In this document: piece by piece, positions 24,508 through 33,621 of the stretch | How the letters are laid out: each line of letters opens with the position of its first letter | Position numbering within the stretch: the stretch's first letter is position 1 | Assembly: GCF_022347725.1 (NCBI RefSeq) | Contig: NZ_JAKRGB010000025.1 | Location: 1-36,169, forward strand | DNA from: Ruegeria sp. Ofav3-42 | Lineage (GTDB): Bacteria > Pseudomonadota > Alphaproteobacteria > Rhodobacterales > Rhodobacteraceae | Length of the DNA stretch: 36,169 nt | Direction of reading: 5' to 3' | The notes under the pieces: model-generated | Told to the model about the DNA's origin: nothing | The model's input: the letters and a program-made list of their open reading frames with translations, nothing else | Databases searched by the model: none | Program-made: the position numbers and the translations under genes

Positions 24508-25362
24508 TCAGTATTCGATGTATCGATCACTGTTGTCACGCGTGGTCTCGAATTCCTTGATTCTGGCAAGTTCTCGACCGTCTCCTCTGGCGACAACAGT
24601 TGCCAGAATGACTTCCACAATAGCCATCAGGGGTGTTGCGGATGGGTAGTAGTGCGGGGTCGATGTATTGCTGTAGAAGACGAAATCTGCTGTTGCGGCA
24701 ATATATGAATCTGCCCGGTCCGTGATTGCAACAGTATGCGCGTTACGACGACGCGCAAATTGCATGGCTTCGACGGTCCGCAATGCTGTGGGGTTCATGC
24801 CGAAGCCGATGACCACGTCGTCTGAGCTGAGCGTGCCCAACGCTTCGGCTGCGACCGAATATTCCGCCCCAACCAGACGAAGGTTTGGCAATACCATATT
24901 GCCGGTGTTTTTCATCATTGAAGCCAACCAGAAGAGAGAACCCGACCCGATCAGATACACGTCGGGGGCCGCACGCATCAGATTGGCGACCTGATCAACG
25001 TGGTCTTGATCGAGCATCGAACGGGCGGTTCTGATGTTGTTTTCCGCTGCAACAAGGATTTTTTCGGCCAAAGTGTCAGGGGCGCTGTCATCCTGCCCCT
25101 CGTGTAATGCACCGGCTCGTGCCCCAAACACACCGCGTACCAAGTCGGCCTGAAAGCTGGCGCGAAAATCATCGTAACTGTCGAAGCCAAGAAACCGCGC
25201 CAGCCGCAACATGGTGGTTGACGTCACACCAACCTCGGTGGCCGTACGACGCATCGAATTCAGCGCCATCTGATCGGGGTGCTCAAGAGCATATCTTGCC
25301 GCCAGAGCCAGCTTTTTAGGGAGCTCCGGCAATGCGCTTCTGAGGGATTGCAGGGTGTTCAT
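24508..25362 (-). CDS. MurR/RpiR-family transcriptional regulator (HTH_6 plus SIS domain)
   Basis: A 284-residue regulator. Residues 1-77 are the RpiR-type helix-turn-helix domain (LNSMRRTATEVGVTSTTMLR, then LARFLGFDSYDDFRASF), and about 115-260 form a SIS domain (VYLIGSGSLFWLASMM; DDVVIGFGMNPTALRTVEAM; HTVAITDRADSYIAATADF) that normally binds a phosphosugar or other effector. It is divergent from soxB with a 144-bp AT-rich gap, and convergent with the lyase gene, so it is well placed to control both operons. SIS domains in amino-acid-catabolism regulators need not bind sugars; the effector here is unknown. GAAGAGG precedes the ATG. Confidence 0.9.
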   Translation of the reverse strand: MNTLQSLRSALPELPKKLALAARYALEHPDQMALNSMRRTATEVGVTSTTMLRLARFLGFDSYDDFRASFQADLVRGVFGARAGALHEGQDDSAPDTLAEKILVAAENNIRTARSMLDQDHVDQVANLMRAAPDVYLIGSGSLFWLASMMKNTGNMVLPNLRLVGAEYSVAAEALGTLSSDDVVIGFGMNPTALRTVEAMQFARRRNAHTVAITDRADSYIAATADFVFYSNTSTPHYYPSATPLMAIVEVILATVVARGDGRELARIKEFETTRDNSDRYIEY

Positions 25363-25390
25363 TTCAGCCTCTTCCGATACAAATAAGTAT

Positions 25391-25445
25391 CAAATGGTAT
25401 ATTTGTGGGAAAAGCAAGATTAAATTAGCTCAAATGATATTTTTT
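25391..25445. promoter_or_regulatory. Candidate RpiR operators: two related AT-rich elements 40 bp apart
   Basis: In the divergent RpiR-soxB gap, CAAATGGTATATTTG (25391-25405) is a perfect 5-bp inverted repeat around 5 bases, and CAAATGATATTTTTT (25431-25445) is a related copy with a degraded right arm. They start exactly 40 bp apart, about four helical turns, on the same face of the helix. Two sites in a divergent promoter suit an autoregulating RpiR dimer pair. Confidence 0.5.
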
Positions 25446-25506
25446 AGTTGGAAAATGCAGCATTTGTAGCAATAACTCAGGCGACTCAGAACAAGAGTGA
25501 CCCGAG

Positions 25507-26763
25507 ATGACCAAGTATTCAGCCTTGTCCGTGTTTCGCCACGCGCTCAACGGCAACAAAAACTGGGCGCGCGCCTGGCGCGATCCAGAGCCGAAAACCG
25601 AATATGACGTGGTGATCGTCGGCGGTGGCGGGCACGGTCTGGCCACTGCGTATTACCTGGCAAAGGAACACGGCATCACCAATGTGGCTGTGGTTGAAAA
25701 GGGATGGCTGGGCGGTGGCAACACCGGTCGCAACACAACCATCGTTCGGTCGAATTACATGATGCCGGGAAACACGATGTTCTACGAGCGATCTATGAAG
25801 CTGTGGGAGAATCTCAGCCAGGATCTGAACTACAACGTAATGATCTCGCAGCGCGGCCAATACAACCTTTGTCATTCGCCCGGGCAAATGGATGCTGCGC
25901 GTCGGCGCGGGAATATCATGCGTGCAAACGGGATCGACGCAGAGCTGTTTGACCGCGCCGAGGTCCGTCGGCGCCTGCCTTATCTGGATTACTCGGAAAA
26001 GGCGCGATTCCCCATCCACGGAGCCATTTTCCAAAGCCGAGCCGGAACGGCGCGCCATGATGCAGTGGCCTGGGGCTTTGCGCGCGGCGCTGACAGTCAC
26101 GGCGTTGATATCCTGCAACAGCGCGAGGTCACTGGCTACCTGTGGGACCGGGGACGGATCACTGGTGTCCAAACCAATCGCGGTGACATTCGCGCCAAGA
26201 AAGTCGCGTTATGTGTAGCGGGTCATTCCGGGCATCTGGCAAAGATGGCCGGACTGCGCCTGCCGATTGAAACCCACAGCCTACAGGCTTTCGTGACAGA
26301 GCCGTACAAGCCGCTGGTTGATACCGTTATCAGCTTTGGTGCCGCGCATTTCTACATCAGCCAATCTGACAAGGGTGGTCTGGTGCTTGGCGGCGATCTG
26401 GACATGTACAACTCCTACGCGCAACGGGGCGGGTTGCCGATTGTCGAACATACGCTCGCCAGCGCAAAAGCCCTGATGCCAAGTGTATCTCGCCTGAAGC
26501 TGCTGCGCCACTGGGCGGGCGTGATGGACATGTCGATGGATGGTTCCCCCTTCATCACCAAGACCCCGGTTGAGGGCCTCTATCTGAACGGCGGCTGGTG
26601 TTACGGTGGGTTCAAGGCAACGCCTGCCTCCGGATGGTGCTTTGCCCACACGATCGTAAAGGACGAACCGCACGAGGATAACGCCGAGTTCAGGCTCGAC
26701 CGGTTTAACCGCGGATATCAGATCGATGAAAAGGGCATGGGCCCGCAACCCAACGCGCACTGA
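25507..26763 (+). CDS. soxB: Sarcosine oxidase subunit beta-like FAD/FMN oxidoreductase
   Basis: A 418-residue subunit of a heterotetrameric sarcosine-oxidase-type enzyme; the beta subunit oxidises the N-methyl or N-alkyl amine carbon using FAD. The FAD motif VIVGGGGHGLATAYYL lies at residues 36-51, and VEKGWLGGGNTGRNTT follows. His184 in TARHDAVAWG matches the His that carries covalent FMN in characterised SoxB, so the flavin arrangement seems conserved. The C-terminal half contains GVMDMSMDGSPFI and GWCYGGFKATPASG. No strong Shine-Dalgarno sequence precedes ATG 25507. First gene of a tightly packed operon under the RpiR-controlled divergent promoter. Confidence 0.9.
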   Translation: MTKYSALSVFRHALNGNKNWARAWRDPEPKTEYDVVIVGGGGHGLATAYYLAKEHGITNVAVVEKGWLGGGNTGRNTTIVRSNYMMPGNTMFYERSMKLWENLSQDLNYNVMISQRGQYNLCHSPGQMDAARRRGNIMRANGIDAELFDRAEVRRRLPYLDYSEKARFPIHGAIFQSRAGTARHDAVAWGFARGADSHGVDILQQREVTGYLWDRGRITGVQTNRGDIRAKKVALCVAGHSGHLAKMAGLRLPIETHSLQAFVTEPYKPLVDTVISFGAAHFYISQSDKGGLVLGGDLDMYNSYAQRGGLPIVEHTLASAKALMPSVSRLKLLRHWAGVMDMSMDGSPFITKTPVEGLYLNGGWCYGGFKATPASGWCFAHTIVKDEPHEDNAEFRLDRFNRGYQIDEKGMGPQPNAH

Positions 26764-26772
26764 GGTGACAGC

Positions 26773-27039
26773 ATGATCAGGATCAATTGCCCGGTCTGCG
26801 GGCTTCGCAACGAAACCGAGTTCACCTATGGGGCGGACGCTAATGTCCAGCGCCCTGAAATGGGTGAAGAGGATACGCAGCCATGGGTGGACTACGTGTT
26901 CAATCGGGAAAACCCACGCGGCTGGCATAGGGAATACTGGCATCATGCACAGGGTTGCCGACAGTGGCTGGTGTTGGAACGCAACACCCTGACCCATGAG
27001 ATAGGCTCCTGCCAACTGGCGCGGGGGGTCGAGGCATGA
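26773..27039 (+). CDS. soxD: Sarcosine oxidase subunit delta-like zinc protein
   Basis: An 88-residue protein with the delta-subunit zinc-binding pattern: CPVCG near the start (Cys6, Cys9) and WHHAQGCRQWLVLERN later, giving further His/Cys ligands. Segments RNENPRGWHREYWHH-like and FNRENPRGWHREYW are hallmarks of SoxD. It contributes to assembly of the alpha-beta-gamma-delta enzyme. It starts 9 bp after soxB and its stop overlaps the soxA start (ATGA). Confidence 0.92.
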   Translation: MIRINCPVCGLRNETEFTYGADANVQRPEMGEEDTQPWVDYVFNRENPRGWHREYWHHAQGCRQWLVLERNTLTHEIGSCQLARGVEA

Positions 27040-30029
27040 AGCGTTTGCCTACCGGCGGTCGGATTGACCGGACCGCGCCTCTGAAAGTGCGCTTTGACAG
27101 CCAGGATCTTCCGGCGTTTCAGGGCGATACCCTAAGCTCAGCCATGCTGGCAGGGGGAGTTTCGCTGGTCGGGCGCAGCTTCAAATACCACCGTCCACGC
27201 GGTATTTACTCTGCCGGTGTCGAAGAGCCCGGCGCGATTGTCCATCTTCGCGACGGCAATCGGCACGAACCCAACGCACGCGCCACCGTGACCGAGGCGT
27301 TTGACGGTTTGACCGCGACCAGTCAGAACGCATGGCCCAGCCTGGGTTTCGACATCGGTGCAGTGAACAATTGGCTCAGCCCGTTTTTCAGCGCGGGATT
27401 TTATTACAAGACCTTCATCGGCCCATTCAAACATTCGACCAAGTTCTGGATGACGTGCGAAACCTTCATCCGCAAGGCGGCGGGGATGGGGCGGGCGACC
27501 TATCTGGACGATCCCGATCATTACGAAAAGTGCAATGCGTTTTGCGATGTACTGGTGATCGGCGGTGGGGTGGCGGGTTTGTCTGCTGCCTTGGCTGCAG
27601 GTCGTGCGGGCGCACAGGTTATGCTGGTCGAGCAGGATGTAGACCTTGGCGGAGCGGTGCTGTCCGATCCCGTGAGCAGCGACGGTGACAGCTGGGTTGC
27701 CAGCGCACTATCCGAGTTGGAGGCGCTGAACAATGTTCGCATTCTGACTCGCACAACTGCGTTTGGCGCCTACGACGGTGATGCTTATGGGCTGATAGAG
27801 CGGGTCTCGGACCACATCAAAGCACCCGAGAACCATCAGGTGAGGCAACGCTATTGGCTGGTCCATGCCAAGCGCGCCGTGATGGCGACCGGTGCCATCG
27901 AACGTCCGCTGGTTTTTGGAGGAAATGACCTCCCCGGCGTCATGCTGGCTGGCGCTACCCGAACCTATCTGAACCGGTATGCGGTGTTGGCGGCCGAGAA
28001 TGTCGTCGTCGCCACCAACAATGACAGCGCTTATCAAGTGGCCACCGATCTTGCTCGCGCGGGCGCGCAGGTGCTGCTGGCAGATATGCGTCCTGACCCG
28101 AGTGAAGAGGTCGTGAAGCTTGCCCAGCAGGCAGACGTGACCGTGATGCCCGCCCATGGCGTAATCCAGGCGCGGGGCGGTAAGAAAGTTACTTATGCGA
28201 TGCTGGTGCCGGTCGATGTAACGGGTCGTGCGCAGGGGTCGCCGCAAAAATTCGAGGCGGATCTGATTGCGGTTTCGGGCGGCTGGACCCCCGTCGTGCA
28301 TCTGTGGTCGCAACGTTATGGAAAGCCCGTTTATCAGGAAGACAGCGCCTGTTTTGTGCCTGACGCACAAGAGGGTCAGACCCTGCAAGGCGCGGGCACG
28401 GCTGCGGCGGCGGAATCGCTGGCGGATGTGATCGCGCAAGGGTTTGCACGCGGGGCTGAGGCGGCAACGGCAGTTGGTCACCCGGACAGTGTGGGGATCA
28501 TTCCGGATGCTTTCGCGACTGGGCCCTTCTGGCAGCAGGGGCTGCACCCCGCATGGGCCGTACTGACGCCGCAAGGCAAAACACAAGGCAAGGCGTTTGT
28601 TGATTTTCAGCACGATGTGAAGATCAGCGATATCGATCAGGCGCATCTGGAAGGCTATGTCTCGGTCGAGCATCTGAAACGCTATACCACGCTGGGCATG
28701 GCGACCGATCAGGGCAAGCTGGCCAATGTCAACGCGCTCAGCCGTATGGCCGAACTGCGCGGCAAGGATATCCCCGAGGTCGGCACCACCACATTCCGCC
28801 CCCCCTTTACGCCGATTTCGGTGGGCGCGATTGTCGGGCACGAGCATGGCCGCCATTTCCGCCCTACACGGCTGTCACCGATCCACCATTGGCATGTGGA
28901 GAACGGGGCAAAAATGACCGAGGCCGGGGCCTGGATACGCCCATGGTACTACCCGCAAGGCACCGAAGACCTGACCGCCGCGTATATTCGCGAAGCGACC
29001 CATGTGCGCGAACATGTGGGAATGGTCGATGTCTCGACTTTGGGCAAGATCGCAGTGCAGGGACCGGATGCTGCCGAGTTTCTCAACCGCATCTATGTCA
29101 ACGGTTGGAAAACGCTGGCGGTGGGCCGCCTGCGCTATGGCGTGATGCTGCGCGAGGACGGGTTTGTCATGGATGACGGTGCCACCGCACGGCTGGGCGA
29201 GCACGACTATTTCATGTCCACTACCACCGCCAATGCCGCCAAGGTACTGGCCTTTGCCGAACACCTTCTGCAAACCGCATGGAAGGATCTGCGGGTGCAT
29301 GTCACAACGGTCACCGACCAATGGGCCGCCATCGCCGTGGCCGGGTCGAAAGCCCGCGCGTTGCTGACACAGGTCTCAGACGCCGATCTCAGCCGTGAAA
29401 CGTTGCCCAACAACCACTGGACCACCGCGCGCATCGGCGACGTCGATATCCGCATTCACCGGATGAGCTATTCTGGCGAGCTGGCCTATGAACTGTATAT
29501 CCCCGCAGGCTTTGGCCGCCATGTCTGGGAAACCCTCTACGCCGCCGGGTCGGAGTTTGATCTGCGCCCCTACGGTACGGAATCCATGGGGGCTTTGCGG
29601 ATCGAAAAAGGTCATGTGGCCGGGCCGGAGCTGGAGGGCCGCACCACGATGAAGGATTTGGGCCTGGAAGGGTTTGCATCGTCCAAAAAACCTTTTGTCG
29701 GCTCGGTTCTACGCAAGCGGGAAGTGCTGGAGGATCCGGCGCGGCCCACTTTGGTCGGGCTGGAGGTCGAAGGCGATACAGGGGCCAAGCCCGGATCGCT
29801 GCTGTTTTCCCTCGCGGGCGAGGCGAAGGGCCACGGAGATGGGTGGGTATCTTCAACCACTTATTCCCCGGCTCTGGGCAAGAACATCGCCATGGGGCTG
29901 CTGAAGAACGGCAAAGACCGCAAGGGCGAGGTCATCCGAATAGTCAATTTCGTCGGCGATCAGACCCTGAAGGCCAAGGTCGTTTCGCATCATTTCTTTG
30001 ACCCGGAAGGAGAGCGCCAGAATGGCTGA
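27036..30029 (+). CDS. soxA: Sarcosine oxidase subunit alpha-like (NAD-binding plus aminomethyltransferase fusion)
   Basis: A 997-residue alpha subunit. The N-terminal 100 residues resemble the SoxA ferredoxin-like fold (AFQGDTLSSAMLAGGV; SFKYHRPRGIYSAG), without an obvious Cys cluster. A dinucleotide motif, VIGGGVAGLSAALAAGRAG, starts near residue 174, and another lies near 330 (VVVATNNDSAYQVATDLARA). The last 400 residues are a GcvT-like folate-binding domain (VDVSTLGKIAVQGPDAAEFL; MGALRIEKGHVAGPELEGRT), which in sarcosine oxidase transfers the oxidised one-carbon unit to tetrahydrofolate. The full-length fusion implies a functional N-demethylase-type chemistry. It overlaps soxD by 4 bp and soxG by 8 bp. 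Confidence 0.92.
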   Translation: MKRLPTGGRIDRTAPLKVRFDSQDLPAFQGDTLSSAMLAGGVSLVGRSFKYHRPRGIYSAGVEEPGAIVHLRDGNRHEPNARATVTEAFDGLTATSQNAWPSLGFDIGAVNNWLSPFFSAGFYYKTFIGPFKHSTKFWMTCETFIRKAAGMGRATYLDDPDHYEKCNAFCDVLVIGGGVAGLSAALAAGRAGAQVMLVEQDVDLGGAVLSDPVSSDGDSWVASALSELEALNNVRILTRTTAFGAYDGDAYGLIERVSDHIKAPENHQVRQRYWLVHAKRAVMATGAIERPLVFGGNDLPGVMLAGATRTYLNRYAVLAAENVVVATNNDSAYQVATDLARAGAQVLLADMRPDPSEEVVKLAQQADVTVMPAHGVIQARGGKKVTYAMLVPVDVTGRAQGSPQKFEADLIAVSGGWTPVVHLWSQRYGKPVYQEDSACFVPDAQEGQTLQGAGTAAAAESLADVIAQGFARGAEAATAVGHPDSVGIIPDAFATGPFWQQGLHPAWAVLTPQGKTQGKAFVDFQHDVKISDIDQAHLEGYVSVEHLKRYTTLGMATDQGKLANVNALSRMAELRGKDIPEVGTTTFRPPFTPISVGAIVGHEHGRHFRPTRLSPIHHWHVENGAKMTEAGAWIRPWYYPQGTEDLTAAYIREATHVREHVGMVDVSTLGKIAVQGPDAAEFLNRIYVNGWKTLAVGRLRYGVMLREDGFVMDDGATARLGEHDYFMSTTTANAAKVLAFAEHLLQTAWKDLRVHVTTVTDQWAAIAVAGSKARALLTQVSDADLSRETLPNNHWTTARIGDVDIRIHRMSYSGELAYELYIPAGFGRHVWETLYAAGSEFDLRPYGTESMGALRIEKGHVAGPELEGRTTMKDLGLEGFASSKKPFVGSVLRKREVLEDPARPTLVGLEVEGDTGAKPGSLLFSLAGEAKGHGDGWVSSTTYSPALGKNIAMGLLKNGKDRKGEVIRIVNFVGDQTLKAKVVSHHFFDPEGERQNG

Positions 30030-30594
30030 GATGCTGTCGCCCTTGCACACCAAAGCAGTGCCGGGCCGCTATGGGGCCGCGGGGAATGCGGGTGTCACTC
30101 TGTCCACCCGCCCGATTGCCAACCTGTGGCAGATCGCGGGCTGGCAGGGCTTTGGCGACGCTGCCGCACCTGTGCTTGCCGCTCTGGGTCTAACCGATGG
30201 CGGCAGCTATCGTCGATCCGAGCAGTCAGGTGAAGTCACCGCGTGGCGCATCGCACCCGATAAGATTCTGATCGAGGGGGCGGGGGACTTGTCTGCCCAT
30301 ACCAGCGACGATCTGGTGACGCTGGATCTGGGCCATGCCCGCGCGGCTATCACCCTCAGCGGACCCGCAGCCCGCGATCTGCTAATGCAGCTGAGCGCGG
30401 TGGATTGCACGCCCTCAGCCTTCGGACTGGGCGAATTCATGCAGACCGGGATCCATCATGTGGGCGTGCTGATCCAATGTACGGGGCCGGACAACTTTGA
30501 CGTTCTGGTGCCCGGCACCTGGGCCGAAACCGTTTGGGAGGTGCTGCATGACAACGCCTTGCCACATGGTCTGAACATCGACGAGGCTGCATGA
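30022..30594 (+). CDS. soxG: Sarcosine oxidase subunit gamma-like
   Basis: A 190-residue protein related to the folate-binding GcvT fold: ITLSGPAARDLLMQLSAVDC and FDVLVPGTWAETVWEVL near the C-terminus match SoxG. It completes the alpha-beta-gamma-delta set. ATG 30022 is preferred over TTG 29998 because AAGGAG lies upstream; this start lies inside the soxA 3' end (8-bp overlap), as usual in sox operons. Its stop overlaps the next gene's start by ATGA. Confidence 0.88.
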   Translation: MAEMLSPLHTKAVPGRYGAAGNAGVTLSTRPIANLWQIAGWQGFGDAAAPVLAALGLTDGGSYRRSEQSGEVTAWRIAPDKILIEGAGDLSAHTSDDLVTLDLGHARAAITLSGPAARDLLMQLSAVDCTPSAFGLGEFMQTGIHHVGVLIQCTGPDNFDVLVPGTWAETVWEVLHDNALPHGLNIDEAA

Positions 30595-31922
30595 CCACAT
30601 CAATCGCACGCCGTTTTGCCGCCTTTGCCAGTGCCTGCCCGGATATCCCGGCGCAGGTGATCCATGCCGCTGATCGGGCGATGTTGGATACGATGGGCGC
30701 GATCATCGCAGGTGGGGCGCATCCCTCGACGCAGGCCGTTGCAGGCGCGATGCCGCAGCATGACGGCTTGGCGATTCTCGCCACCGGCGGGCAGACGGAT
30801 GCTGAAACAGCGGCGGCAATCAACGGCATGGCGGCCCATGTCTGGGATATCGACGACACCTCGTACACTGGTATCATGCATGGCTCGGCTGTGATCCTGC
30901 CCGCGTTGCTGGCACTTGGGGCCGAGGTTCAGGCCGACGCCGACACCCTGCGCCGCGCCTTTATCGTTGGGTCCGAGATTACCTATGTGCTGGCCGATAT
31001 CTGCACCCATGGCCACTACTTCCACGGTTGGTGGAGCACGGTGACCTTCAGCCTGACCGGTGCCACCGCAGCAGCGGGCGTGCTGTTGAATCTCACCGAG
31101 GATCAAATGGTTGCGGCCATCGGTCTGGCTGCCGCGGCCTCTGGGGGCGGAAAGGCGGTGTTCGGCACCGATGGCAAACCCTTTCTGGTGGGTGATGCCG
31201 CGCGCCGCGCGATCAGCTTTGCCCGTGTGGCAAAGGCCGGTCTGGGCGGGCCCGAGCGTGTGTTCGAAGATGATCGGGGCTATTTGAAACTGCTCAATGG
31301 TGGCACAGCGGACATGGCCGCGCTGGACACACTGGCACTGCAATGGCGGCTGGTTGATCCGGGGCTGCTGTTCAAAACCAACCCGGTTTGTTCGGCCGCG
31401 CACGCCGCCATAGATGCGATGAATGCGCTTATGACCGAGCTTAGCACAACGCCGGATCAGATCGCCGATATCAATGCCGATGTGCCCGAACTGGTCTTTA
31501 TCAGTCTTGTCTATCCCGATCCGCAAACGCCGCAGCAGGCGCAGTTCAGCCTGCCCTTTGCGGTGGCCTGTGCCGCGCTGCATGGTCGGGTCAGGTTCGA
31601 AGACCTGCTGCCCGAAGCCGTTCGCAGTGCCGACAAAATCGATTTGATGGGCAAAACGCGCACAGAAAGCGTTGCAGAACTGTCAACGGACGAAATGCGT
31701 GATCTGTTTCCCGAAAGCGCACGGCTGACAGTCACTCTGAAAGACGGGCGACAAGCCAGCAGGTTTTGCGGCCTGTCGCGCGGCATGCCCGGCAATCCGC
31801 AAAGCGATGCTGACCTGATCGCGAAATTCGAAACCGCCGCCGCCTATGCCGGGCACGGCGGATTCGTAACACCCCGGATCGGGGACAACCCGATCGCAAC
31901 TTTCGCCCAAATCATGACCTGA
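30591..31922 (+). CDS. MmgE/PrpD-family protein (epimerase/dehydratase-like)
   Basis: A 443-residue MmgE/PrpD-fold enzyme. Family features include AAHVWDIDDTSYTGIMHGSA (residues about 82-101), GHYFHGWWSTVTFSLTGATA and FKTNPVCSAAHAAIDAM in the C-terminal lid domain. Characterised members include 2-methylcitrate dehydratase (PrpD), cis-aconitate decarboxylase and iminodisuccinate epimerase of Agrobacterium, all acting on di- or tricarboxylates with an acidic C-H. No methylcitrate-cycle genes are adjacent, so PrpD itself is unlikely. ATGA coupling to soxG makes it part of the same pathway. Together with the aspartase-like lyase, it makes an epimerase for an N-substituted amino diacid a reasonable guess. 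Confidence 0.85.
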   Translation: MTTSIARRFAAFASACPDIPAQVIHAADRAMLDTMGAIIAGGAHPSTQAVAGAMPQHDGLAILATGGQTDAETAAAINGMAAHVWDIDDTSYTGIMHGSAVILPALLALGAEVQADADTLRRAFIVGSEITYVLADICTHGHYFHGWWSTVTFSLTGATAAAGVLLNLTEDQMVAAIGLAAAASGGGKAVFGTDGKPFLVGDAARRAISFARVAKAGLGGPERVFEDDRGYLKLLNGGTADMAALDTLALQWRLVDPGLLFKTNPVCSAAHAAIDAMNALMTELSTTPDQIADINADVPELVFISLVYPDPQTPQQAQFSLPFAVACAALHGRVRFEDLLPEAVRSADKIDLMGKTRTESVAELSTDEMRDLFPESARLTVTLKDGRQASRFCGLSRGMPGNPQSDADLIAKFETAAAYAGHGGFVTPRIGDNPIATFAQIMT

Positions 31923-31947
31923 GCGATACCAACATGTGGAGGAAACA

Positions 31948-32781
31948 ATGAAAAACATACTGGCAGCAACGACCGCTCTGGTTGCGGCGTTCAGCGCCGT
32001 CGCCGTCTCGGCTGCGGAATGCAGCAATGACACCTGGAACCGAGTGATGCAGAACGGCAAGATCGTGGTCGGTGTCAAGGCCGACTACAAGCCCTGGGGT
32101 TTCCGTGACACCAATGGTGATCTGGTCGGCATGGAGATCGACATGGCCCAGGACGTGGCCGACACCATGGGCGTCGAACTGGAACTGGTGCCGGTGCAAT
32201 CCTCGAACAGGATGCAGTTTCTGGAACAAGGCAAGATCGACCTGATGATCGCCACCATGTCAGACCGCGCTGACCGTCGTGAGATCGTGGGCATCGTTGG
32301 CCCGAACTACTACACTTCGGGCACCAATCTGCTGGCCCCGGACGCACTGGAGCTGACCGAGTGGGAACAACTGCGCGACAAACCTATCTGCGGCAAACAG
32401 GGCGCGTTCTACAACCAGATCGTCGAAGAACGCTATGGCGCGCAGATCATCGCCTTTGCGGGCAATGCCGAGGCCAAGCAGGCGCTGCGGGACAAGAAGT
32501 GCATCGGTTTTGTCTATGACGACAGCTCGATCATGGCCGATATCGCCTCGGGCGAATGGGACGGGTTCGGCATGCCAATGGCCACCGAAGATGACAACCC
32601 CTGGGCGTTGGCGGTTCCGAAAGCGGAAGAAAACTGCGTCTTTGGCCGCTTCATGTCTGGCATGCAGTACAACTGGCACAAGGATGGCACGTTGGTGGCG
32701 CTGGAAGAAAAATGGGGCATCCAGCCCACTGCATATCTGGCCGACCAGAATGCACGCTACAAGGACTGGCTGGCAGAATAA
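31948..32781 (+). CDS. Polar amino-acid ABC transporter solute-binding protein (family 3)
   Basis: A 277-residue periplasmic receptor with a signal peptide (residues 1 to about 22, ending SAVAVSAAE). The family-3 pattern is clear: GKIVVGVKADYKPWGFRDTN, LVGMEIDMAQDVADTMGVEL, the substrate-binding Arg region ATMSDRADRREIVGI, and DDSSIMADIA. Such proteins bind amino acids or related zwitterions. ATG 31948 is used because GGAGGA lies 5-6 bases upstream; an in-frame GTG (31936) begins before that site. A hairpin follows the gene. Together with the next three genes it forms a complete importer. Confidence 0.92.
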   Translation: MKNILAATTALVAAFSAVAVSAAECSNDTWNRVMQNGKIVVGVKADYKPWGFRDTNGDLVGMEIDMAQDVADTMGVELELVPVQSSNRMQFLEQGKIDLMIATMSDRADRREIVGIVGPNYYTSGTNLLAPDALELTEWEQLRDKPICGKQGAFYNQIVEERYGAQIIAFAGNAEAKQALRDKKCIGFVYDDSSIMADIASGEWDGFGMPMATEDDNPWALAVPKAEENCVFGRFMSGMQYNWHKDGTLVALEEKWGIQPTAYLADQNARYKDWLAE

Positions 32782-32804
32782 AAGACCTGCATAGAACAGG
32801 GCTG

Positions 32805-32830
32805 GCCTGCGTCCTGATCGGGGCGCAGGC
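32805..32830 (+). terminator. Stable hairpin after the ABC binding-protein gene
   Basis: GCCTGCG (32805-32811) pairs with CGCAGGC (32824-32830), extended inward by four more pairs including two wobbles, leaving a 4-base loop. No T-run follows, so it is more likely an mRNA-stabilising or attenuating structure that raises binding-protein levels over the permeases than a terminator. Confidence 0.5.
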
Positions 32831-32859
32831 TCAAATCAATATAACAAGGAGGGGACGGA

Positions 32860-33621
32860 ATGCTGGACGCCATTCAGGAATTCTTCCGCCAACTCGCCGC
32901 CGATCACCCGACGTGGAATTTCATCTTCTTCTATGAAGAGCGTCAGTGGAATAAGGTGGTCAGCGGCCTGTGGATGACGATCAAACTGTCGGTAGTCTGT
33001 ATCATCTTCAGTGTCATCATCGGAATCGTTGGCGCGGCGATGCAAGGCGCGCATTCGCGTATCGTGCGCGGGGTTGTGCAGGGTTACATCCAGTTCTTCC
33101 GCAACACGCCACCATTCGTGCAGTTGCTCTTCTTCTATTTCGCCTTGGGCGCGTTCACGCCTACCTACAGCCCCGATGGCTGGCTTGAGGTTCCGATCAT
33201 CTCGAATGTGGGATGGGCGATCATCTCACTGTCCTTCTTCGCCGGTGCCTTCAATGTCGAGATCTTCCGTGCTGGCGTCGAGGCAGTGCCGGACTCTACC
33301 CAGGAAGCGGCCGAAGCGCTGGGGTTCACCCGATTGCAGACTTATGCCTATGTGGTGCTGCCGCTGGCACTGCGGGTGTCGATTCCGGCGCTGAACAACA
33401 ACCTCGTTAATCTGGTCAAGACCACCACTCAGGCCTTCGTTATCGCGGTGCCCGAGCTGTTGTACCAGGCGATTACCATCTGGAACGATTTCCCCTCGGC
33501 CCAAAACCCGATGATGCTGGTGCTTTTCATTGCCTATCTGGCGCTGGTGGGTGTTCTGGTGCTGGGCATGAACAAATGGGAACGCTCGATGCGCATCCCT
33601 GGATACGGAGCAGGCGCATGA
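32860..33621 (+). CDS. Polar amino-acid ABC transporter permease (first)
   Basis: A 253-residue HisMQ-type inner-membrane permease. Hydrophobic segments include VVCIIFSVIIGIVGAAM and LFFYFALGAFTPTY. The EAA loop that contacts the ATPase is VEAVPDSTQEAAEALGFTRL, followed by VLPLALRVSIPALNNNLVNL. AAGGAGGGG lies before ATG 32860. Its stop overlaps the second permease start by ATGA. Confidence 0.92.
   Translation: MLDAIQEFFRQLAADHPTWNFIFFYEERQWNKVVSGLWMTIKLSVVCIIFSVIIGIVGAAMQGAHSRIVRGVVQGYIQFFRNTPPFVQLLFFYFALGAFTPTYSPDGWLEVPIISNVGWAIISLSFFAGAFNVEIFRAGVEAVPDSTQEAAEALGFTRLQTYAYVVLPLALRVSIPALNNNLVNLVKTTTQAFVIAVPELLYQAITIWNDFPSAQNPMMLVLFIAYLALVGVLVLGMNKWERSMRIPGYGAGA

Noticed and set aside
25507..30594. 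Ordinary sarcosine/glycine betaine catabolic operon
   Set aside because: Not excluded, but no glyA, folate or betaine-demethylation genes are next to it, and the MmgE/PrpD partner is atypical, so the substrate is left open.
30591..31922. 2-methylcitrate dehydratase (prpD) of the propionate pathway
   Set aside because: No prpB, prpC or prpE neighbours; the gene is coupled to soxG, so only the family assignment is kept.
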